DNA from: DATATB01 sp036268995
GTDB lineage: Bacteria > Planctomycetota > Planctomycetia > Pirellulales > PNKZ01
DNA length: 64,000 nucleotides
Direction of reading: 5' to 3'
NCBI GenBank assembly: GCA_036268995.1
Contig: DATATB010000187.1
Span: 1 to 64,000, forward strand
Positions within the stretch are counted from its first letter, which is position 1. Every line of letters begins with the position of its first letter. The translations under genes were made by a program, and so were the position numbers. Positions 50,859 to 59,049 of this stretch are shown piece after piece. The notes beneath the pieces are model-generated. The model was not told the origin of the DNA. It did not search any database and saw nothing but the letters and a program-made list of their open reading frames with translations.

Positions 50859-51150
50859 TGGCGCAGTGAGTTTCTGGTAGGAAAGCCGCTCGCGATCGGC
50901 TAGGGCGCGCGGCTTTGTAAAGACTTAAGCCATCGAAGGTTCGCAACAATGGCCGACTGCCGAATGCGGCGATTCTACTAGCTCGTCCCACGGCCGGCCA
51001 AGGGGCAATTGACCTTGAACGGCGGCGGCGATTCGATTACAAGCCGCGCGGTACATTTCCCTTTTTCCAGCGAATTCTCGCATCGTGACGCACCCGACAG
51101 TCCTCGGCAAGCTGCCGCGGGGCCGATCGGATTCAGCCAAGGAACCTGCT
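50859..51150. other. Divergent intergenic region leuS / SH3 protein
   Basis: About 290 bases between divergent starts. I see no structured RNA, only the SH3 gene's AAGGAAC ribosome-binding site near the end. Confidence 0.4.
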
Positions 51151-52437
51151 ATGCCGCTGCGACTGGCCATTGCATTCATCGGCGCGCTCCTCGTGGCGGG
51201 CGTCGCACGGGCGGGCGACGAGTTTCCCTATGTCGCTTACGTCAATGCCGACGAGGTGAACATTCGCAGCGGCCCCGGCGACAACTATTACCCCGTGATG
51301 AAGCTCAACCGCGGCGATCGGGTCGAAGTCTATCGCCACGATCCGGGCGGCTGGTACGCCGTCCGGCCGCCGCAAGGCGCTTATAGCTGGGTCCTCGCCG
51401 AGTTCATCAAGCCCGGCGACGACAACACGGGCACGGTTGTCGGTGAGCGCGTGGTGGCCCGGGTGGGCAGCTCGTTCAGCGACGTGCGCGACGTGATCCA
51501 AGTGCGGCTCGATCGCGGCGAAACAGTCGAGATTCTCGAGGCCAAGCGTTTTAACGCGGGCCCCGGCGCGCAGACCTGGTACAAGATTGCGCCGCCGGCC
51601 GGCGAATTCCGCTGGGTCAGCGGCAAGTACGTCGAGCAGCGGCTGTCGCTCGCGCCGAAGCGCGAACCGAGCGCCCGCAATAATCTGCTGCTGGCTCGCC
51701 TCTCGCGAAACGACCGTGCGACCCGAGCCGAAGAAGCGGCCGAAAACGAGGAGGCCCTCGACGCGGCCTGGCAAAGCGAGCGGCGCCGCGACCGCGTGGC
51801 CTCGCGCGAGCGGATCGAACCCCTGCCTCCGGTCGACGAAGACGATAACGACTCGCTGCCGGCCGAGCGCGTGCGACGCCGCCGGCCCGTGGGCTTGGAA
51901 CAGGAACTCGAGGAGCTGGATCTCGAACTGTCAGCCATGGTCAGCCAGGACACGGCCCAATGGGATTTTAACCAACTGCACGAGCGGGCCGACCGGGCCG
52001 TCAGTCGGGCGGAAACGGCAGTCGAGCGCGGCCGGGCACGTTTGCTGCTGGCCAAAGTGGAACGCTTCGACGACATCCGCCGCCGCTACGTGGCCACGCT
52101 CGACGTGCGAACGCAAACCGAATCGCGCAACAAAGAGCTGGCCAGCCGCTCGGCCGCCGCCGGCCGACGCCCCTACTCTGGCGATGCGCGTTACGACGGC
52201 ACCGGCAAGTTGGCCCAGGTGGTTTCCAACAAGATCGGCACGCCGCGCTACGCCTTGCTCGATCAGACGGGCGAAGTCCGCTTCTACATCACGCCCGCCC
52301 CCGGCGTGAACCTGCGCAACTATCTCGGCCAAGAGGTCGGTGTGAGCGGCACGCTCGGCTTTTTGCCCGAGCAGCAGCGTCAGCACGTGACGGCCCGGCG
52401 GATCATCCCGCTCAGCGATTCCTCGCTACTGCGGTAA
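51151..52437 (+). CDS. Secreted bacterial SH3-domain protein
   Basis: The start at 51151 follows CAAGGAACC and gives 428 residues with a signal peptide (LAIAFIGALLVAGVARA). Two SH3b-like domains follow: YVNADEVNIRSGPGDNYYPVMKL at about residues 29-51, and a second with TVVGERVVARVGSSFSDVRDV then WVSGKYVEQRL. A charged helical middle precedes a C-terminal OB-like domain (VVSNKIGTPRYALLDQTGEVRFYI, VTARRIIPLSDSS). It is probably a periplasmic cell-wall-associated protein. Confidence 0.88.
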   Translation: MPLRLAIAFIGALLVAGVARAGDEFPYVAYVNADEVNIRSGPGDNYYPVMKLNRGDRVEVYRHDPGGWYAVRPPQGAYSWVLAEFIKPGDDNTGTVVGERVVARVGSSFSDVRDVIQVRLDRGETVEILEAKRFNAGPGAQTWYKIAPPAGEFRWVSGKYVEQRLSLAPKREPSARNNLLLARLSRNDRATRAEEAAENEEALDAAWQSERRRDRVASRERIEPLPPVDEDDNDSLPAERVRRRRPVGLEQELEELDLELSAMVSQDTAQWDFNQLHERADRAVSRAETAVERGRARLLLAKVERFDDIRRRYVATLDVRTQTESRNKELASRSAAAGRRPYSGDARYDGTGKLAQVVSNKIGTPRYALLDQTGEVRFYITPAPGVNLRNYLGQEVGVSGTLGFLPEQQRQHVTARRIIPLSDSSLLR

Positions 52438-52466
52438 CGTACTGCTCCGTGGGGGCGGGAACTTTT

Positions 52467-52551
<85 letters not shown>

Positions 52552-52603
52552 CGGAAAGGCCCCACCTTGCAGGCGTGCGTCAGCGCCCCTAGATTCGACG
52601 CTC

Positions 52604-53380
52604 ATGGCACAACACATCGGAGTGATCGACTCGGATGAATGGCTGGGACTGATTCGCAGCAGCCCGCGGGACGTGCCGGTCGTCGCTCAGTCTTTTCGCG
52701 GGATCAGCTTCAAGTCAACTTTTGAGCCTGTCGTGCTCGGCTGCAGCGACGGCCTGGATTACATCGTCAAGGCTCCCAAGAACGCAGAGCTGAAGCGGGC
52801 CGTTTGCAACGAGCAGGTGATTGGCCGACTGGCCGCGACGCTCTCTGCGCCCGTCCCGGCAGCAAAGGTCGTGCAGATTCCGCAGGTGCTCGTGGATGCC
52901 CATCCCGAGCTGGCCGGCATCCCGGCCGGACCCGCTCACGGTTCAATCTATCTGCCGAATACTTCGAAGATTCGGCAAGGCATCAAGCATGCGAATATGC
53001 CAGCCAACCGGGAGCGGTTCGCCTTGCTGGCGATCCTGTACGGTCTCGCCGGTGTCGCGGTCGAGCACCAGTTCTTTTACGAAGACGAAACCCAGCTCGT
53101 CTGGTCCTTCGATCACGGCCATTTTTTCCTCGGCGGCCCGAATTGGACCATCGCCACGCTGGCCGCCGGCCGGCCCGCGACTGCTGACAAAAGGATTGTC
53201 AATGGCTGCGCTCTGACGCCGCAGGAACTGCACGGCGCGGCACGCCATTTAGACGACCTGACTGTGGAGTCGATTGCCCAGGCAGTCGCCTCACCCGACG
53301 ACGCCTGGGGGCTCAGCGACCCGGAGCGCGTCGCACTGGCCCAGCACTTCGGGACGCGAATGAATCGACTGCGGGGGTAG
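52604..53380 (+). CDS. HipA-like protein
   Basis: The 258-residue protein has GLDYIVKAPKNAELKRAVCNEQVIGRLAATL followed by FALLAILYGLAGVAVEHQFFY and WSFDHGHFFLGGP, a layout like the HipA-related kinase-like family found outside toxin-antitoxin operons. No antitoxin-like HipB gene is adjacent, so a toxin role is not implied. Function unknown. Confidence 0.65.
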   Translation: MAQHIGVIDSDEWLGLIRSSPRDVPVVAQSFRGISFKSTFEPVVLGCSDGLDYIVKAPKNAELKRAVCNEQVIGRLAATLSAPVPAAKVVQIPQVLVDAHPELAGIPAGPAHGSIYLPNTSKIRQGIKHANMPANRERFALLAILYGLAGVAVEHQFFYEDETQLVWSFDHGHFFLGGPNWTIATLAAGRPATADKRIVNGCALTPQELHGAARHLDDLTVESIAQAVASPDDAWGLSDPERVALAQHFGTRMNRLRG

Positions 53381-53399
53381 GCTCGATTATGCTGGCTGC

Positions 53400-54356
53400 A
53401 TGACGTCGTCGCTTTTGTTGCGGATTGGAACGCGTGGCAGCCCATTGGCTCGCTGGCAAGCGGATTGGGTGGCCGCCCGGCTGCGCGAGGCGGGACATGC
53501 TGTCGAGCTGGTGCCGATCAGCACGCGCGGCGATCGGCAGCAGGTCGGACCGATCGGGCAAATTGCCGGCGGCGACGGCGTGTTTACCAAGGAATTGCAG
53601 CGGGCCTTGCTGGCCGGCGAAATCGACCTGGCCGTCCACAGCCTCAAGGATTTGCCGACCGAACCGGTGGCCGGCCTGGCGTTGGCGGCCGTGCCCCCGC
53701 GTGCGCCCGACGGCGACGTGCTCGTCTCGCAACATCGTTCGGTCGACGAATTGCCGCAGGGCGCGATTGTCGGCACCGGCAGCTTGCGGCGCCGGGCGCA
53801 ATTGCTGCACCGGCGGCCCGACTTGCAGATGGTGGGCGTCCGCGGCAACGTCGAGACCCGGCTGGCGAAGCTCGGGCGCGGCGAGTATGCCGCCTTGGTG
53901 TTGGCCGAAGCCGGCCTTCAGCGGCTCGGCCTGCAGCAGCATATTGGCCAGCGGTTGCCAAAGACGCTGATGCTGCCGGCCGTCGGCCAAGGCGCACTGG
54001 GCATTGAAGCCCGCGCAGACGACGAGCCAACGCGCGCCGTGCTCGCGGCGATGGATGATCCGGACACGCGTGCGGCCGTCACGGCCGAGCGCGCGATGCT
54101 CGCACGTCTAAGCGGAGGCTGCCTCGCACCGGTGGGCGCGTGGGGCCGCTGGGAATCCGGCCGGCTGACGCTGGCCGGCGTGGTGCTCAGTGTCGACGGC
54201 GCCCAGCGCCTGGCGGCCGAACTGGTGGCCGGCGCAACCCACGCCGCCGATCCGCGAAAATCACTGGCCGAGGACCTCGGCCGGCAAGTGGCCGACGCGC
54301 TGCTGGGGCAAGGCGCGGCCAGCTTGATCGACGAAGCCCGCCAAAAAGGGGCTTAG
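53400..54356 (+). CDS. hemC: Porphobilinogen deaminase (hydroxymethylbilane synthase)
   Basis: HemC polymerises four porphobilinogens into hydroxymethylbilane, the precursor of heme, siroheme and corrin rings. The 318-residue protein has IGTRGSPLARWQADWVAARL at about residues 9-28, AVHSLKDLPTEPVAGL, GTGSLRRRAQLLHRRPDL and the dipyrromethane-bearing cysteine in LSGGCLAPVGAWG. It lies 19 bases after the HipA-like gene, whose stop is at 53380. It is not part of the B12 operon although its product feeds it. Confidence 0.96.
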   Translation: MTSSLLLRIGTRGSPLARWQADWVAARLREAGHAVELVPISTRGDRQQVGPIGQIAGGDGVFTKELQRALLAGEIDLAVHSLKDLPTEPVAGLALAAVPPRAPDGDVLVSQHRSVDELPQGAIVGTGSLRRRAQLLHRRPDLQMVGVRGNVETRLAKLGRGEYAALVLAEAGLQRLGLQQHIGQRLPKTLMLPAVGQGALGIEARADDEPTRAVLAAMDDPDTRAAVTAERAMLARLSGGCLAPVGAWGRWESGRLTLAGVVLSVDGAQRLAAELVAGATHAADPRKSLAEDLGRQVADALLGQGAASLIDEARQKGA

Positions 54357-54404
54357 CGCCGCGATCCGTGATCGGCAGGCCGACCGAGTGGCCCAATCCG
54401 CGTC

Positions 54405-54433
54405 TTGAACTTGGCTGCGGCGTGCGCTATCAT
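54405..54433 (+). promoter_or_regulatory. Promoter of the candidate small RNA
   Basis: TTGAAC (54405-54410) and TATCAT (54428-54433) are spaced by exactly 17 bases. Confidence 0.6.
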
Positions 54434-54439
54434 CTCCCA

Positions 54440-54550
54440 ACCCATCGCTGAGGTGGGTATCCGCAGGGCCTGACATAAGATCAGGTATCAAAAAGAGCCC
54501 GTCGCAAGCTGGTCGACTTCGACCATTGCTTGCGTCGGGCTCTTTTTTTT
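54440..54550 (+). ncRNA. Candidate small RNA
   Basis: Starting about 7 bases after the promoter, this stretch of about 110 bases has two small hairpins (CCCA with TGGG around 54450-54465; CCTGA with TCAGG around 54469-54485). It ends in a long terminator hairpin followed by eight T residues. It lies between hemC and the next frame and encodes no obvious peptide. I do not recognise a known family. Confidence 0.5.
54490..54550 (+). terminator. Strong intrinsic terminator
   Basis: AAAAAGAGCCCGTCGCAAGC pairs with GCTTGCGTCGGGCTCTTTTT around an inner TGGTCGA/TCGACCA stem, with one T-T mismatch, and ends in TTTTTTTT. Confidence 0.85.
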
Positions 54551-54628
54551 GCTTCAAGCCAAGCCTCGCGCCCGAGCAACGGCTCCCCAAGCGCACTTCC
54601 ATTTCATTCCCGTTTTCCGAGGGCGCCG

Positions 54629-55018
54629 ATGACCGACAAAAATCCCGAGTTGGAAAAACTCATCCCCGCCGACCTGCTGCCGCGCTCCGACGCCAACGCG
54701 CCCCGGCCACCCGGCCACGCAATCCTCGATCTGCTCGCCGCGGAGCCGCGCGAAGGGCCGAGCGCGCCGCCGCCCGCCGACGTGCTCACTTCGGCCGAAC
54801 CGCCGGCAATCGTTCGCCCAGGCAATAACCATCGGCGGTGGACAGATCGATTGTCTTTTCCAGCAGGCCGCAACGATGAGCTATGCCGACACCATCCGGG
54901 CCAGGTTCGCGGAAGCCCTACGCGATCTCGATTGGCAACTGCAAAAAGAAGCGGAGCGTGTCGGCCGGAGGATGCTGCGCTGGCTGGCCGATCGGTGGCC
55001 ACGGATGCCTTGCGATAG
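54629..55018 (+). CDS. Hypothetical protein, probably a fragment
   Basis: The frame starts after GAGGGC with MTDKNPELEKLIPADLLPRS and has an acidic, proline-rich beginning. After about residue 70 the sequence becomes arginine-rich and unlikely. At the same place another frame gives helical sequence that continues into the next gene. This suggests a frame change near 54810 and an originally longer gene spanning both. No family is recognised. Confidence 0.35.
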   Translation: MTDKNPELEKLIPADLLPRSDANAPRPPGHAILDLLAAEPREGPSAPPPADVLTSAEPPAIVRPGNNHRRWTDRLSFPAGRNDELCRHHPGQVRGSPTRSRLATAKRSGACRPEDAALAGRSVATDALR

Positions 55019-55859
55019 CTGGCGCGGCGAATTCGAAAAGATCGTCGCCGATCTGGCCGGCGAAGAAGTGTTTGTCGAGGAGCAATCGCGCCGGGACTTT
55101 ATTGCCTGGCTGGGAGAAGTCAACGCGTCGGCTGCCGTCGCGCGAGCGGAAGGACTCGATCGTGCGCCCGCGCCAAGCTCAAAGGCCCCGCGCGCGCGAT
55201 CCTGCTCGATTTCATCGGCGCCCTCGCCATCCTGCTCAAAGAGATTCCGACCAACAGCATCCACGCGGCGATCGCCGGCCTCAAAAGCTTCATCATCCGT
55301 CTTCGGCGATGCGCCTCGTTGCGAGAACTGTGGACGATACGTAGGGATGAGGAAGTGGTTACCGCCCTACCGCGTGGAGCTAGAGGCCTGGGGAAACGAG
55401 TTCGCCGACATTGTGTCCACGGGTACCGACCTACTTGTTTCTCTGCCGTTCAAGCAGGCATGGGGACAGTCGAGCCTCGTCGGGCTTAGCGGATTTGAAG
55501 CCGTAGAGGTTGTAAAAATAACCTGCCATCGCAAGCCAATCAAAGATCAGCCGGCGTATTTCCGGGCAGCGGTCCATCGAAGCCGAACGAAGATAAATCT
55601 GGCCGCGTCAGAGTTTGAGTGGCAAACGCCGCCTACGTGCCCTGTCTGCTGCCTAGGAGACGTCGTCGAAAGATGGAAGCGCATTGTTATCGACGAGAGC
55701 ACCTGGTCTGGAGAGGATGTCTTCATCGCTCGCGGGCTGCCGGGCACAATCATCGCGTCCGAGCGTTTCAGAGAGTTCTGCGAACGGAACCACATGAAGA
55801 ACGTCGCATTCGTGCCCGCCGAGGATTACGGGCATGACTACTATCCGTGCGAGCCGTGA
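54876..55859 (+). CDS. Chimeric hypothetical protein ending in a double-CXXC immunity-like domain
   Basis: The first 95 residues (SYADTIRARFAEALRDLDWQ onward) look like a genuine helical protein. From about residue 97 to 145 the frame is Ser/Arg-rich and poor, while a neighbouring frame gives convincing sequence (GPARAILLDFIGALAILL), so a frameshift is likely. From about 147 on (CENCGRYVGMRKWLPPYRVE, CPVC, RIVIDESTWSGEDVFIARGL, VAFVPAEDYGHD) it resembles the Myxococcus double-CXXCG / SitI-like family. It may be the remnant of a toxin-immunity locus. Confidence 0.55.
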   Translation: MSYADTIRARFAEALRDLDWQLQKEAERVGRRMLRWLADRWPRMPCDSWRGEFEKIVADLAGEEVFVEEQSRRDFIAWLGEVNASAAVARAEGLDRAPAPSSKAPRARSCSISSAPSPSCSKRFRPTASTRRSPASKASSSVFGDAPRCENCGRYVGMRKWLPPYRVELEAWGNEFADIVSTGTDLLVSLPFKQAWGQSSLVGLSGFEAVEVVKITCHRKPIKDQPAYFRAAVHRSRTKINLAASEFEWQTPPTCPVCCLGDVVERWKRIVIDESTWSGEDVFIARGLPGTIIASERFREFCERNHMKNVAFVPAEDYGHDYYPCEP

Positions 55860-55913
55860 GCCAAGCCGCTATTTGATCCTCTCGCCCCCCGTCGTACGGC
55901 CGGAGTAAACACA

Positions 55914-56270
55914 ATGCCATTTATGCTTCTGTACATTGGTGAAGCGAAGGCATTCGACGATGACGCTTTGCGTCATGCGCTCGTCGCCTCTGGAGCAATC
56001 CAACGGGAATCAGGCGGCACGGGTGAATTGGCCGCTTTCGATTACGAGTTAGGTGAAGATCTCACAACGATTCGTGTCACGCGCGACTTAGAAACCGTCG
56101 TTATCGATGGCTCGGGGCCAGCTTCCTTCGACATCGCGTTGAAGTTGCAACGCGGGTACGCTGAGCCGATCCATTTGATCGACGAGGCGTATTCATTTGA
56201 CCTTGTACTGCATGACTATGATTCAATGACGTCCCTTTTGAAAGCCGCCGACGAAAGTTCCCAGAATTGA
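55914..56270 (+). CDS. Hypothetical protein next to the immunity-like gene
   Basis: A GGAG ribosome-binding site precedes the start. The 118-residue protein is acidic and mixed alpha/beta, with ELAAFDYELGEDLTTIRVTR, DLETVVIDGSGPASFDIALK and FDLVLHDYDSMTSLLKAA. Base composition is lower in GC than the neighbours. It follows the double-CXXC-like gene by 54 bases and could be a second immunity-type protein. I do not recognise the family. Confidence 0.6.
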   Translation: MPFMLLYIGEAKAFDDDALRHALVASGAIQRESGGTGELAAFDYELGEDLTTIRVTRDLETVVIDGSGPASFDIALKLQRGYAEPIHLIDEAYSFDLVLHDYDSMTSLLKAADESSQN

Positions 56271-56393
56271 CTGAAACTCGTGTCCGTGACCATCACATAT
56301 TGCGATGGGTGGTTCCGGGCGCAGAAACGAGCAGTGAAGCTTTGGACCGAAGATCACGAAAACCAAGGGGACGCAGCTCCCGCCCCCTTTAAT

Positions 56394-57419
56394 CTAGCGG
56401 TAGGGCGTCCACTGCGGGCCACGCGCCGTTGCGGCGGCCGGCGGATCGCGATCCTCGGGCGGCGGAGCGGCGGGGCGTTCATCCAGGTCGCGCGCCGGTC
56501 GGCCAGGCTCGGCGATCGGCACCGTTTGCACGCGGGCCTGCCGGGCCGATCGCGTCCAGCGCCGCACGTGCTCGCCGGGGCTGATGACTTCGATGTCCTT
56601 GAACGCGTCGAACTTGCGGCCGTCGGCCAGCGTGGATCGGGCGAAGAGCTTCAACTGCCGATGCGCAGGGGCGCCGGTCGGCCATGGCAGCTCGAGCTGA
56701 ATGCCGGCGCCTTGCGGCGAACGGCGGAAATGGGCCGCCGCCTCGTCTTCGGCCAGATCCCAGCGGGCAATCCGCGCGGCATCCCCCTGGAGCGCCGGAT
56801 CCAGCAGCACGATCGATAGCGGGCCGTGCAATTCGACGATCTCGCCCTGCGCCGAACGCGGTTCGACGAGCACCATCACTCCGTCGTCGCCGGGCCGCTG
56901 ATCGTTGTCGTAGCCACCGGTGAGCTGCTGGTTGAAGGTGAGCGCCGCGACTGCGCCGGCCGCTTGCATTTCGGCGGGCACCGGCCGACCGTCGCTGGAC
57001 GAACCCGACGGCAGCTCGACTTTTGGCGGACCCATAGGAAAGTCGGACGGCACCCCGGCGGGCGTGCGATCGACCGGCGGCAAGCGGCCCGATGGCGGCC
57101 CAAGTGGTTGTCCCTCGGGCACCTGGCTGCCGGGCGGCAGAATTTGCGGCGTCCGGTAGGGAGCCGGCCGCACCGCCGGCAGCTCGCCGGTCGCCGGTGC
57201 CTCGCCTTTTAATTGGGCGACTTCGGCACGCAAGGCGTCGTTCTCGGCTTGCGCGCAGTCGAGCTGCTGCCGATAATCGGCCACGTGCCCTTGCAGGTGG
57301 TTAATCCGGTCTTCCTGGAAACGCAGCTCGCGCTCGAGCAAATCCTGGTTTCCGGCCGCACGGCAACCGACGGCCGATAAGCCGGCCAGCACGGCCGCGC
57401 AAAGCATCAGGCGTTTCAT
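56394..57419 (-). CDS. Lipoprotein with coiled coil and proline-rich linker
   Basis: The start at 57419 gives a 341-residue protein with a lipobox (LAGLSAVGC) near residue 18. A coiled coil follows (LLERELRFQEDRINHLQGHVADYRQQL, continuing to about residue 72), then a Pro-rich linker to about 150. A beta-rich C-terminal domain (VMVLVEPRSAQGEIVELHGPLS, LKLFARSTLADGRKFDAFKDI) follows. Planctomycetes have related surface lipoproteins of unknown function. Confidence 0.8.
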   Translation of the reverse strand: MKRLMLCAAVLAGLSAVGCRAAGNQDLLERELRFQEDRINHLQGHVADYRQQLDCAQAENDALRAEVAQLKGEAPATGELPAVRPAPYRTPQILPPGSQVPEGQPLGPPSGRLPPVDRTPAGVPSDFPMGPPKVELPSGSSSDGRPVPAEMQAAGAVAALTFNQQLTGGYDNDQRPGDDGVMVLVEPRSAQGEIVELHGPLSIVLLDPALQGDAARIARWDLAEDEAAAHFRRSPQGAGIQLELPWPTGAPAHRQLKLFARSTLADGRKFDAFKDIEVISPGEHVRRWTRSARQARVQTVPIAEPGRPARDLDERPAAPPPEDRDPPAAATARGPQWTPYR

Positions 57420-57602
57420 TTTGGCCTCGCAGCGAAGAGGATGCGCACCAACGGGCAACCAGAGCGCCTGGATCGAGCGCTCCATTGCGGTAAGTGATCC
57501 GTCACAAACCTGCCGGGCACGGCCGCTGCGGGAAGTGTGGCCGCACATACGAACGTATTTTTTGAAAGGACCGGCCCGCCGAGCGAGCCGGCTCAACGAT
57601 CT

Positions 57603-58205
57603 CTAAACGGCCGCGGGTGCACGCTCCATGTGCTCAATCACGCGGTCGATCAAATGGTACTCCATCGCCTCCTCGGCCGACATGAAGCGGTCGCGGTCGG
57701 TGTCCTTTTCAATGCGGTCCAGCGGATGGCCGGTGTGCTTGATCAGGATGTTGTTCAGCTTGGACTTGATGTTCTTGAATTCTTTGGCGTGGATCATGAT
57801 CTCCTCGGCCGTGCCTTCCATGCCGGCCAAGGGCTGGTGAATCATGATCCGCGAATTCGGTAGCGCGTGCCGCTTGCCCGCCGCGCCCGCCGTCAGCAGC
57901 AGGGCGCCCATCGAGGCACATTGGCCGATGCAGTACGTGGCCACGTCGCAGGTCACGAATTGCATCGTGTCGTAGATCGCCAGGCCGGCCGTGACGCTGC
58001 CGCCGGGCGAATTGATGTACAGGTGGATGTCCGCCCGCGAGTCTTCCGACTGCAAAAACAACAATTGGGCGACGATCGAGTTGGCGACTTCGTCGTTGAC
58101 CTGCGAGCCGAGGAACACGATCCGGTCCTTGAGCAACCGGCTATAAATGTCCATCGCCCGCTCTTCGCGGCCGCTTTTTTCGATCACAAACGGGATCAGA
58201 GGCAT
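57603..58205 (-). CDS. clpP: ATP-dependent Clp protease proteolytic subunit (ClpP, second copy)
   Basis: The start at 58205 (MPLIPFVIEKSGREERAMD) gives 200 residues. Catalytic serine is in GQCASMGALLLTAG, histidine in RIMIHQPLAGMEG, and the family segments IYSRLLKDRIVFLG and INSPGGSVTAGLAIYDT are present. A second clpP lies 102 bases upstream. The two may form one mixed tetradecamer, as in mycobacteria, or separate proteases. Confidence 0.95.
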   Translation of the reverse strand: MPLIPFVIEKSGREERAMDIYSRLLKDRIVFLGSQVNDEVANSIVAQLLFLQSEDSRADIHLYINSPGGSVTAGLAIYDTMQFVTCDVATYCIGQCASMGALLLTAGAAGKRHALPNSRIMIHQPLAGMEGTAEEIMIHAKEFKNIKSKLNNILIKHTGHPLDRIEKDTDRDRFMSAEEAMEYHLIDRVIEHMERAPAAV

Positions 58206-58307
58206 AGGACGATACGTCGCGCTAAAAGGTTGTTGTGGTCGGCTTGCACGGCCCGTGGGGCCGGCCGTCGCGCGGCCAAACGGCTGCGCTGGGCGGGCCA
58301 AGTATCC

Positions 58308-58952
58308 TCAGTCTTCGCTTTCCTCGGGAGCCACTGGCGGCTTGTTCAGAATGTCGTCGACCAGGCCGTAGGCCTTGGCTTGTTCGGCGTTCATGTAGAA
58401 GTCGCGGTCGGTGTCCTTGGCAATCCGCTCGATCGGCTGGCCGGTGTGCGAGGCCAGCACTTCGTTGAGCGTCTGCCGCGTCTTGAAAATCTCGTCGGCC
58501 TGGATTTCGATATCCGACACCTGGCCGCCGACCTGGCCGTAGGGCTGGTGGATCATCATCTTGGCGTGGCTCAGCGCGAATCGCTTGCCCTTGGAGCCGC
58601 CGGCCAACAGCACGGCGCCGCCGCTGGCGGCCAGGCCGATGCAGTACGTGGCCACCGGGCAGGTGAGAATCTGCATTGTGTCGTACACGGCCAGCGTGGC
58701 CGTCACGCTGCCGCCGGGCGAATTGATGTAGAAGTGGATGTCCTTGCGGCGGTTTTCGCTCTGCAAGTACAGCAGCTTCATCACCAGTTCGTTGGCGTTG
58801 CCGTCGTAGATTTCGCCCTGCAGCAAAATGATCCGATTTTCCAGCAGCAGGTCGCCCAGCGTCATCTGGCGCTGCCGCTGGTAGTCGCGATAGTTGAGCT
58901 GCGGATCGATCGGGGAATTGGCAAACGGTCGATTCATCGAGAAGTCCTTCAT
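58308..58952 (-). CDS. clpP: ATP-dependent Clp protease proteolytic subunit (ClpP, first copy)
   Basis: The 214-residue protein has GDLLLENRIILLQGEI, INSPGGSVTATLAVYDTMQI, the catalytic serine in GLAASGGAVLLAGG and the histidine in KMMIHQPYGQVGG. The serine motif GLAAS-GGA differs from the usual GQAASMGA. It lies 97 bases downstream of tig and upstream of the second clpP, a common arrangement; clpX is not seen. Confidence 0.93.
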   Translation of the reverse strand: MKDFSMNRPFANSPIDPQLNYRDYQRQRQMTLGDLLLENRIILLQGEIYDGNANELVMKLLYLQSENRRKDIHFYINSPGGSVTATLAVYDTMQILTCPVATYCIGLAASGGAVLLAGGSKGKRFALSHAKMMIHQPYGQVGGQVSDIEIQADEIFKTRQTLNEVLASHTGQPIERIAKDTDRDFYMNAEQAKAYGLVDDILNKPPVAPEESED

Positions 58953-59049
58953 CCCGGCCAGCGCGCTTGGCTGGCCTCAGCGATTCAATGCCTCGCGCGC
59001 CCCAGCCCGCACGCTTGCGGCCTCGCGCACAATCGACTCACGCGTGTCC

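Noticed and set aside
52604..53380. HipA toxin of a toxin-antitoxin pair
   Set aside because: The protein is HipA-like but shorter, and no HipB-type DNA-binding gene is adjacent.
54490..54550. Long hairpin as an attachment site or integron element
   Set aside because: It ends in a T tract and follows a promoter at the right distance, so a terminator is the simpler reading.
56280..56819. GTG-start frame running into the lipoprotein gene antisense
   Set aside because: No ribosome-binding site, arginine-rich shadow sequence opposite the lipoprotein gene.
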